Below the pieces are notes generated by a model that did not search any database, was not told the DNA's origin, and worked only from the letters and a program-made list of their open reading frames with translations. Of a DNA stretch of 13,346 nt, positions 1-7,286 are shown in pieces (position 1 is the first letter of the stretch; every line of letters begins with the position of its first letter). The stretch covers positions 1 to 13,346 of the forward strand of contig JABANP010000889.1 in the NCBI GenBank assembly GCA_013115135.1, written 5' to 3'. Made by a program: the position numbers and the translations under genes. The DNA comes from Perkinsus olseni. Its lineage: Eukaryota > Perkinsozoa > Perkinsida > Perkinsidae.

Positions 1-50
1 GTCCTAATCACTAAAAGTAGCGCGCGCCCAACTGATCGTTATCTGCGCGC
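1..50 (+). repeat. Left terminal inverted repeat
   Basis: Begins GTCCTAATCACTAAA and ends ATCTGCGCGC. It pairs with 539-588 with mismatches only at its positions 16, 17, 31 and 39. The central part is a run of alternating GC. Confidence 0.85.
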
Positions 51-185
51 CGCGTTCCCCAGGCACGTGTTGCGTTTTTGCACTGCTCATAGCGCACATG
101 GCCCATCGTATACAACCAGCGAACACGTTCCGCTCTCGGCATGGTGATGAAGTTTGCTCTCAGCAGAAAAACAAAAGAATTACCA

Positions 186-325
186 CCAGAAACCCGAAGG
201 GTTACCCAAGGCAACCCGAAACCGGAAGGGTTACCCAAGGCAACCCGAAACCCGAAGGGTTACCCGAGGCAGCCAGAAACCCGAGGGCTCACCCAAGGCT
301 ACCAGAAACCGGAAGGGGCAATGTA
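186..325 (+). repeat. 29-bp tandem repeat array, first block
   Basis: About five head-to-tail 29-bp units start at 186, 215, 244, 273 and 302; the last is partial. The core is CGAAGGGTTACCC followed by AAGGCAA. The unit length is not a multiple of three, so all three frames run through the same proline/glycine-rich reading in turn. That argues against coding. Confidence 0.85.
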
Positions 326-396
326 ATCGGCTCCGGAGTCCGGAGGAATCGGCAGCAGCGGGAAAGCGCGCAGATATCGATCAGTTGGGCACGCGC
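325..396 (-). repeat. Internal copy of the TIR plus its flanking module
   Basis: Positions 366-396 repeat the inner 31 bases of the right TIR (GCGCGCAGATATCGATCAG, then a GC-rich tail). The 41 bases before it match 491-538, including AATCGGCTCCGGA and a GGCAGCAG run. The module therefore occurs twice in the same orientation, once truncated inside the element and once forming its right end. A 7-1-7 palindrome lies in this copy at 331-345 and a 6-3-6 palindrome in the other at 497-511. Confidence 0.75.
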
Positions 397-398
397 AA

Positions 399-486
399 CC
401 AGGAACCCGAAGGGTTACCCAAGGCAACCAGAAACCGTTTCTGGTTACCCAAGGCAACCATAAACCCAAAGGGTTACCAAAGGGCA
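399..486 (+). repeat. 29-bp tandem repeat array, second block
   Basis: Three further units at 399-427, 428-457 and 458-486, separated from the first block by the internal TIR copy. The middle unit has a small inverted repeat, CCAGAAACCGTTTCTGG. Confidence 0.8.
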
Positions 487-538
487 CTTTAATCGGCTCC
501 GGATACCGGAGTCCGGAAGAGGCGGCAGCAGTAGGAAA

Positions 539-588
539 GCGCGCAGATATCGATCAGGTGGGCGCGCGCTAGATTTAGTGATTAGGAC
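539..588 (-). repeat. Right terminal inverted repeat
   Basis: Reverse complement of 1-50 with four mismatches. It is followed by AGAGAATTTAGTGA, so a 9-bp string, ATTTAGTGA, occurs once inside the TIR (573-581) and again just outside it (594-602). Confidence 0.85.
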
Positions 589-599
589 AGAGAATTTAG

Positions 600-638
600 T
601 GACAGCCGATGTTTGTGCCCCGCACATCGGAGCTGTCA
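600..638. other. Strong hairpin beside the repeat element
   Basis: TGACAGC then CGATGT at 600-612 pairs with ACATCG at 624-629 and GCTGTCA at 632-638. This is 13 base pairs with a two-base bulge (630-631) and an 11-base loop. It starts 12 bases outside the right TIR. Its role is unknown: a transcript end structure, a second nested element terminus or chance are all possible. Confidence 0.6.
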
Positions 639-1122
639 AAATCCCCAGTGTTGTGACGGGACTCCTGAGCAGCGTCGTGCTACGCTAGCCTGTACTAACG
701 AGTTGTCGCATTGGCAGGAGATCCACAGCGGAGACGAGTCGCCTCCCGCGCCTCTACGATAGTCGCCATCTGAACTACACTCCGCCGGGGTTAGAGCTGT
801 TTCGGAGATGAATGATTGAGCTTCATCTCTGTGAGACGAAGTCGCTCCGAGCGACTCGCTCGACGATGCCACTTGACGAGTCCACCAGTGACGACGGATT
901 CAATGAGTTTTTGGTGGAACGCAAAACGGGCAAGCGACAACTGCGTCGCGGTTTCAGTTCTAATAGTGCTGAATCAACATATTGAGCAGCATCATGTCTC
1001 TAAGTAGCAGAAGTAAGGCATCAAGCCTATAACTCCCAGAACTCAAGCTTTAGGATCCGTGTTCACTGAGTGTCTCAATCGTGCTTCGACACCTTAACTC
1101 TCATAATCCACGGTTCGTGAAC
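639..1122. other. Intergenic stretch downstream of ERD2; no gene seen
   Basis: Open frames here are short, have no recognisable family and do not connect through plausible splice sites. The right-hand part should contain the 3' untranslated region of the minus-strand ERD2 gene, whose stop is at 1123-1125. I could not identify a polyadenylation signal. Confidence 0.5.
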
Positions 1123-3220
1123 TCAGACCTCGAGCATGGCCTGCTCGTCAGCCTCTGCTGCTGCGCCGCCCTTCCTTCGCCTCACGGTACCGTCAGTTGT
1201 AGACAGCCCGTCTGACAATGGCATGATATTTACAGGGGATCGAAACGCGCCTGAGACTTACCATAGCTCGAGCTGCTTCCCATGACTTTCATCTCCACTT
1301 TCTCCGATATGTCGTTGATTTTCTGGTCCACAGCCAGAACCATCGTACGGAGGCAAGAGACCCCCTTGAAGCGATATCTGATCAGCGGACCCCCATTGTT
1401 ACACAGAACTCGGCAAGGTTTTTCCTGGGGTTCCGACACTTACGTGATATAGTCGAGGAAAAACATGATCTCAATGAGTCCACCCAGCCACGAGTTGAGA
1501 TCTGAATAGTGCCGTCCCAGATTAATCTTCTTGTACATCCAATTGAACGCGTAAAACACTCTGTATCCACCAACACAGAGAATGAAGGTACCTGAGGGCA
1601 TCAGCTGACGCTGTTGCCGTGCTGGGCGTGACACGGCCAGCTGGAGCGGAGAACACCGTTCAATGGTAGCGTAGGAGCACATCCAGGATGAGAGCTACAG
1701 ATGCCCTGCGAGGTCAGTAGCAGAAGATTCTAAGATCATCCTCTAAGTCCTTGGCGAAGTTGACAATAGCGACAGTGGTACTGTACACTACGCCGTACTT
1801 ACTGACACCGCGGTCGTTATTTCCCTTGTCCCTGTAGGAGAAGACATATTGAGGAACCTGCAACAGCAACCTGTAACGACGCAAGTGTCGTTCGAGATAG
1901 CAGCCACTCCAAAGGGCACCGAGAGCCAACTTCGTACACAGCGAGAGAGCACAAAAACCATATCCCAACCTTCCAGTTACCATAGCGAATCCTTCAAGCA
2001 ACTGTGAGAATGTCCAGAGAATCTCAAGCACCGTGAAGCTCTTCGTGGTGAGGAGAGCTAGGATTGCACACTAAATAAAAACATGCGCTGCCAATCGGTA
2101 CGAAATAAACTCGAGCTGCCCACCAGAGAGATGATAACGATCAAATTGCACGTGTCCTTGCTGCGTTCCCAAGTGCTGTGCCAAATTCTGAAGATGTAGC
2201 AAATGATTGCAGAACTCGCTACGTACCTGAATCAAAAACCACCTGAGAAATGACCTCGTCAACTGCGTGTGAGAAAAATGACCCTGCGGTCTTCTGCGAT
2301 ACGTTTTCCCGCGCCTTCTCAACGAAGGATCTCAAGGAAGCTTGTGTATATCCAAGTGCCGGTAACGAAGGCAATGCTGAGTCGATCCTCTGACTTCTAT
2401 GCAGGAAAAGTTGACCGCGGACGAGGTAAGGGCCCGCCAGAGAGCCACGAATCATGAGATTCCCGTTTTCCCGAGACGTATGCGGAGAAGTTCCCCTACC
2501 AGCGAAGATGGAAACGAGTCATTTCGCGCCAAGCGCAGATTAGATGAATTTCACAAGATTGGACATCCGCACACATCGTAGTCCGTTTAACGCCGAGCCC
2601 GGTATCACGTAATCTTGAAAAGGACCAGGTAAGCTCTTTGGTTGTGCTCGAATAGATCCAAATATCGGCATACGAATGTCGTCAAGTACCTGAAGCCGAG
2701 TGAAAGTCGAGTATATTATAAATATATCCCCAACCCTATTATTACAGAATTTGTGTGCCGTAACTGAGACCCTTACACGACTTGTTCTTGTATAGGGTGA
2801 TGCAGAGTACTATGATACCGAATAGATGGAGGTAGTCACCTGAAGGCCCGCATCGCGCTTTGACACTAACTCCTACTTAGTGTTTCGCAATTCAGCCCAA
2901 CGCCAACTAGCCGCTCAAGGGTAACACGAGAAGCATGTTCCAAATCATGCAAGACAGTTTGCAGCGAGTGGGCGTGAGCTCCGAGTGCGCGCGTGAAGAG
3001 GCCAACTCACATCAATTATAAAGAAATTAACGCCAATCACGAAGGAAGGGCGATATCGAGTGACGTGCTTACCAATATATCTGAACACGTTCCAACTATA
3101 CTGAGAGACGGTTTTCGCCAATTTCTTGAAGTCTTCCTTGCCGTGTAACTTGGACCTGAGGTTGAGGGAAATCTGCGGCCCGTCGTTGACATCTCGAAGG
3201 TTCCCGACGATTATACACAT
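1123..3220 (-). CDS. ERD2: ER lumen protein-retaining receptor (KDEL receptor), nine exons
   Basis: Multi-pass Golgi/ER receptor that binds C-terminal KDEL-like signals and returns escaped ER chaperones through COPI vesicles. Minus-strand exons: 3220-3073, 2839-2746, 2689-2609, 2226-2083, 2038-1981, 1857-1803, 1591-1444, 1377-1262, 1211-1123. The total is 933 nt and 310 aa, and every junction is GT-AG and in phase. Family landmarks in order: FRYIGDYLHLF (residues 46-56), CRYLDLF (88-94), LEILWTFS (160-167), VPQ (176-178), GGYRVFYAFNW (201-211) and LDY (239-241). In human KDELR numbering, the equivalents of R5, H12, R47, E117, W120, N165, W166, D177 and D193 are kept, but R169 is replaced by lysine (K214). 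The protein is about 100 residues longer than the usual 212: it has about 42 extra N-terminal residues and a basic/acidic C-terminal tail ending MLEV. The start is the first ATG in the open frame; a shorter form from an unseen exon is possible. Confidence 0.9.
2219..2455 (-). other. Open reading frame inside the longest ERD2 intron
   Basis: ERD2 intron 3 (2608-2227, 382 bp) is several times longer than the window's typical intron. It holds a 78-residue open frame on the same strand that runs almost to the acceptor. The predicted peptide has plausible composition (SFVEKARENVSQKTAG in its second half) but no recognisable family. The receptor alignment leaves no room for an inserted exon here. 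It may be an alternative exon, intron-borne sequence from elsewhere, or chance. Confidence 0.25.
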
Positions 3221-3342
3221 GGCGAGATTGTAAGCGAGCGGTACTACATCGAATCCTCTGGATCGTCCAACGGGTCTGCTGCTGATTGCATCTGGCTCAT
3301 GAATAAAAATGCTACTGTAAATTTTCCGAGTAAATTTCCGAG
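3221..3342. promoter_or_regulatory. Divergent promoter interval between ERD2 and the plus-strand membrane-protein gene
   Basis: Only 122 bp separate the modelled ATG of ERD2 (minus, 3220) from the ATG at 3343 (plus). Both 5' untranslated regions and both promoters must fit here unless upstream non-coding exons exist. The last 24 bases before the plus-strand ATG are two near-identical 12-bp units (AAATTTTCCGAG, then TAAATTTCCGAG). No canonical TATA box is certain. Confidence 0.45.
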
Positions 3343-5551
3343 ATGGACACGCAGGACAACGCAAGCACGATGATGATCATCACCCTTGGACCTTGCATTC
3401 TTGGCTTCACTTGGGGTTCCTCAATTCCTGGGCCTCAACTGTTTCGCGCTGCTCCGGTGCCGCTTTCGAAAGGCTCCAAGGGCGATGTTTCTCCTGGTCT
3501 CTTCAGAAGTAGTGCACGCCTCTTCATCCGCCCTGAGCATAGAGGAGGAATCGTTCGTCTGCCTTTGGTCGGCAGTCTTCAGTTGCCTTGGTGTGATCAC
3601 AATGTCTGATACGTTTTCCTATGCACAAGAGAAACGCAATAGGTATTAACCGTCGCAGGGATGGCCAGCATCGGGGTCAATCGTGGCTAGCGATAGGGGA
3701 TCGCACTCTCTACGGCAAGGGTCGCCGATATGGATTTGCCTGGGGAGCATCGGGCTTCCGTTGAATCTCGCTTGTTCAGCCGGCGAGGGCCTTCCAAGCA
3801 TGCTATATGCATGTCGCGGCTATGCGGCCAATCTTGCTGCTCCGAGCTGGGTGACGAGATCCTGATTGCCAGAAGGTGGCGTGTTCCCTGGTGACTGACA
3901 GCCGCCGTGGGGTACCTCTCAGATTCTCGGGTCCCGTGCGATTCGATGGCTTGTCGTTGGAGGAAGGCAAAGAGTAAGATTAAGCGTTAACTTGGAGCAT
4001 GCGCGTCGGCCTCGCAGCACTATTCGCCTCGTTCTTTTCGCACGTTGCTCGGAAGCCTTTTTTCGAAATGCGGGAATGCTCGGCGATTTTGATAGGGCCG
4101 CGATGGCGAATTGTGAATTCAGGAATCACTCTGTTTCTTTTCAAACTAACTTCCCAGTGTCTATTATTGGATTCGAGATGTTCACAAGCCGCACGAGCAA
4201 GGTGGGTGATCACCAACGGTCCCTTCGTGTCTCGTACCTTTGAAGCCGTGGTAGGTTCCCGTGGCATTCACGTTCGTGGAGGGCACTGGCGTTATTGGGC
4301 GTGTTCTATCTAAGGGCAGAAGTGAGCTCCCGCCGAATGGGATACCGGCGTACTGGGAGTGCGGCGGAGTTCAAGATTACGTTGCGTATGCTCATCTCAG
4401 CGTCACTGGGCAAGAGTAAATCTAAGTTGAAGCCGACCAAGAACTTACTATTGAAGAAACCTGTCGCGATCCTCGAGAACACTTGGTACACGTTGAACGT
4501 GGAATATCCAATAAGTGTAAAATGGGTGTCCCCTGGCTCGGGCATTTCTATAGCGAATCTTCCCAAGTCGCTCATTTCAGGACGAGTCTAATTGCATCTC
4601 TCTAGCGAGCGGAAGTGCAGGTGAACGGTTTGTCACCGAGGTAGGGCACACTGTCACTCTCTGTTCATTTCCATTCTGCGATTCGGTGGATTTGACCAAT
4701 TTTTTTGGCGAACAATTTCTTATTCGGTTTCGCTTGCGGCAGGGCGGAGTGACGTTCACCTTCACGGGTGGGTTGGAGTCGCATGAGGCAACTGACGTGT
4801 CGAAGGGGCAAATTCCCGGGGTTATCTTTTGCCCCGACGAGGAGAGAGAAACTCGACAGCTTAATAAGGTATCCGTTGCGGACGCATCTTCCGCCGATCC
4901 CCATTTCGTGCTATCAGAACGTCGATTATGAGCACTTGCGTTCTGCCTCCGCCCCCAATAGAGACCACCTACAACTTATTGAAAAGCAGGTGTGCAGTCC
5001 AGCCCGCCTCTTAGCGCGGGCTGATTCGCGTGTCGCTCACAGGGATCCGCGTGTTCACCTTGTCCCGTTCCCTTCAGGCGTCCATAAGACCCGTTCTGCG
5101 TTCGCAGGCCCAGAGGTAACTCACTATTGGGTCGTAGCGGCTGTTGCTCAAATCTGAGGTGAGTGTCATTTTAGGTGTAATTCGAGCGCTAGCAGTCGAT
5201 GCTAGTTCTTGATGCGAGCGCAACTCTCAAGAAAAGTACATTGTCCCGCTGTAAGTGCAGGTGTCGTTTAGTTTACCTTCCGTCGCTTCACCCTGGACTC
5301 GTCTGGAGAAGTCACACGAGGTGATCGCAACGTTCGTAATTATGTGCATCATCGTGTCTTCCGTGTGCATGTCATGCATCTTGAACTCCCTATCGCATTC
5401 CTCCAGAAAAGCTACCTACATGTTGATTTCTTACCGAACGTCCGTGATTGCAGACATGCGAGTGTACCCGTTTATTCGCACTACTGTGTCGCTGTTGCGT
5501 TCTAAAGATCCGTGCGGGTTCCACGTTACGAAACGGCGAGGCCGGTATTAG
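3343..5551 (+). CDS. Unrecognised beta-strand-rich protein with a C-terminal membrane segment, about eight exons
   Basis: Modelled exons: 3343-3603, 3659-3850, 3902-4201, 4255-4401, 4457-4585, 4641-4868, 4918-5115, 5261-5551 (581 aa). All junctions are GT-AG. The first six introns are 49-55 bp and all seven are phase 0. The N-terminus has a hydrophobic stretch (MMIITLGPCILGFTWG) that could be a signal peptide. The body alternates hydrophobic residues like beta strands: RLFIRPEHRGGIVRLPL, VRLSVNLEH, TIRLVLF, VAFTFVEG, YTLNVEYPISVKWV and GVTFTFTGG. Near the end, VIATFVIMCIIVSSVCMSCIL would form one membrane helix, followed by a basic tail ending KRRGRY. This suggests a type I membrane protein with repeated extracytoplasmic beta domains. 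I do not recognise the family. The last intron (5116-5260, 145 bp) is the weakest join, and a stop at 5157 is an alternative end. Confidence 0.5.
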
Positions 5552-5619
5552 CCATTGTGACCCTAGCCAGTACGAACTCAAGACAATAAGCTCGCGCTGG
5601 GTGGCTCTTGTCACAATGG
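5552..5619. other. 10-bp perfect inverted repeat between two genes
   Basis: CCATTGTGAC at 5552-5561 is matched by GTCACAATGG at 5610-5619, a perfect 10-bp stem around 48 bases. It begins directly after the stop codon of the upstream gene and ends 69 bases before the ATG of the RRM gene. It may be a structured 3' untranslated region or a two-site protein-binding element. Confidence 0.45.
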
Positions 5620-5688
5620 TGCGTAAGCCCTCGTGGCCTCCCAAGTTTTATTTGTCACGAAGAGGTTGCCTTTATTCCACTCACGTTG

Positions 5689-7047
5689 ATGAGCTCTGAC
5701 TTCAAACTCTTCGTCGGCAATTTGCCTCCTGATGCTACGGAAGATGAGATCTACTCACGCTTTAAAGAATACGGTAGTACTGGGAAAATGGAGAGGCATA
5801 ACCGCTCTCGTGAACCACTAGTTGTTAGGGACGATAAACGAAGTTTATCTCATGTCCGGCGGCCGGTCGAGGAGCGGGCAGAGCTCAGCGTTCGTGAAGT
5901 ACTACGATACGGGTAGTCCGCGATTCGATGGCGGCGTGGGCGGTTATACTTTTGAAATTGTGCAGAGTCCTGCGAACGAGCCATAGCAGCCATGCATATG
6001 GCTGGTAAACTGAGGACACAGGACAGAGATACAGTCGTTGTGAAGTAGGTGGATGTAGACTGCTGCAGGAAGAAACCATGTCGGGTAGACGTAGTTTATT
6101 CACTGTCATAGGTACGCGAAATCACAAGCGAGACGATCGGCACCGTACATACATTCCCCTGGTCCACCGGTCTCGACTGGGATGGGAGGGAGGCCACATC
6201 ACACGCCTTCCCAACCAACTCACACGGCAGGGTGCAAGCTGTTCGTTGGCGGCCTGCCCGACTTCGTACGATCATGTGGAGGGCTTCGCAGTATCATCTA
6301 TTACGATTGGCGCCTTAGGTTGATAGAGACGATCTCATAGCTATCTTTTGTCCTTTCGGTCACGTTGAATCAGTGCACTTGATGCAAGGGAAGAGCAAAA
6401 GCGGGCAGGCCTGTGCCTTTATAACGTACTGGAGGCGGAACATTTCGAGGTTGAGACAACTATATGCTAGGTACCAAATACCGGGACCAGCCGAGGTTGC
6501 GATCCGAGAGCTGAACGGACGCTACAGGATGGAGGAAAGCTCAGTCATATCTGTTCGGTACGTTCTAGTAATGAGGGCTCAGCCGTGTGGTTTAGTAGTG
6601 TAGTTCAAGACTTCATGGCACAGAACCAGCTCGCTCGTGTTAGATCGTTGAGGCCGAAATTCTGTGATGTTGGCCACTATGTTGTGTACATGGTCGGCGG
6701 AAGCGTGCATTCCTCTCAGATTCGCCGACTCTGACTCAACGGCTGCCCGAGCCGTATCGGAGGCTAAGAGGATGCGACGGAGTATGCAGCAGCGCCAACA
6801 CTATGGTCATGAGCCCAATTCCTCGCATGGGTATCGGAGCCCTCCACCAAATCAAGCATACATGTCGCGGAACTCTCCACCGGACGGAGGAGGAGTGGGG
6901 GATGCTGTAGCGGCTGCGACTAAGGCCGTTTCGGCAATCCTGCAGAACAGTACTACTGGGTTGGAGTCGAATGACATGTTGGCACGGAGCATTAGGGTGT
7001 TGATCCGTGATAGCGATCCGCTTTCCTCTTCGGGCTCAGGTGAATGA
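5689..7047 (+). CDS. CELF/Bruno-like RNA-binding protein with two RRM domains, seven exons
   Basis: Exons 5689-5773, 5829-5912, 5966-6044, 6112-6265, 6319-6425, 6471-6557 and 6720-7047 give 924 nt and 307 aa. All GT-AG junctions are in phase, and introns are 45-67 bp except the last (162 bp). RRM1 spans about residues 5-85 with RNP2 KLFVGNLP and RNP1 SGQSSAFVKY. RRM2 spans about 124-200 with RNP2 KLFVGGLP and RNP1 SGQACAFITY. A proline/histidine-rich linker joins them. An alanine-rich, low-complexity tail follows and ends SSSGSGE. The order and spacing resemble CELF proteins, which bind GU-rich RNA to control splicing, translation or decay. The third RRM of animal CELF proteins is absent, so a general two-RRM protein is also possible. 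The ATG is followed at once by the first strand of RRM1. A donor at 7040 joined to an acceptor at 7110 would instead give an end at 7160. The 239 bp to the next ATG hold nothing else recognisable. Confidence 0.87.
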
Positions 7048-7286
7048 CGCTGGATAGAGACGGATGGTCTGCGCCTGCGATGAGGGATCTTCATGGTCGG
7101 AAGGGGGCAGGCCGAGATCGAGATTTCACGAACCACGTTTTAGCTGTGATGTCTGATTGACATTGAATGACGAGTTATGTATCATTGATGTGAGGCAGTC
7201 GCCTACTTATTTCAAGAGAAGACAAGCGACGTGTTCGTAGACTGCGAGGCTAATCACATTTGGCAGTTCCATATTACACGGATTGA

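Larger units (their letters stand above)
1..588. mobile_element. MITE-like non-autonomous element with 50-bp terminal inverted repeats
   Basis: The first 50 bases of the window and the reverse complement of 539-588 agree at 46 of 50 positions, so the segment is bounded by long terminal inverted repeats. The interior has no convincing gene. It is made of 29-bp tandem repeats (186-325 and 399-486) and a duplicated module (325-384 and 491-559) that carries another copy of the terminal sequence. Absence of a transposase, small size and long TIRs fit a MITE or a foldback element. The left TIR begins at base 1, so the element may extend upstream and a target-site duplication cannot be checked. The family is not recognised. 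Confidence 0.7.

Noticed and set aside
186..486. CRISPR-like array
   Set aside because: The 29-bp units are directly head to tail without unique spacers, and the surroundings are eukaryotic.
186..486. Telomere-like repeat because of the recurring GGGTTACCC
   Set aside because: The unit is 29 bp, imperfect and internal to a TIR-bounded element, not a short uniform telomeric repeat.
98..492. Several overlapping plus-strand open frames with repeated proline/glycine peptides
   Set aside because: They are translations of the 29-bp non-coding tandem repeats in different frames. The unit is not a multiple of three and the frames overlap each other.
2071..2322. Minus-strand open frame covering the fourth ERD2 exon
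   Set aside because: The family-matching frame is a different one (CYIFRIWHSTWERSKDTC), so this ORF is a shadow.
1123..2850. ERD2 read as a decayed pseudogene because its similarity jumps between frames and contains stops
   Set aside because: All frame changes and stops fall in GT-AG introns, and the nine exons join exactly in phase into a full receptor.
3980..4904. Minus-strand open frames of 60-95 codons
   Set aside because: They lie opposite exons that connect in phase on the plus strand and show no joined product of their own.
6852..7136. 94-codon minus-strand open frame
   Set aside because: It is antisense to the last exon of the RRM gene and its composition mirrors that exon.
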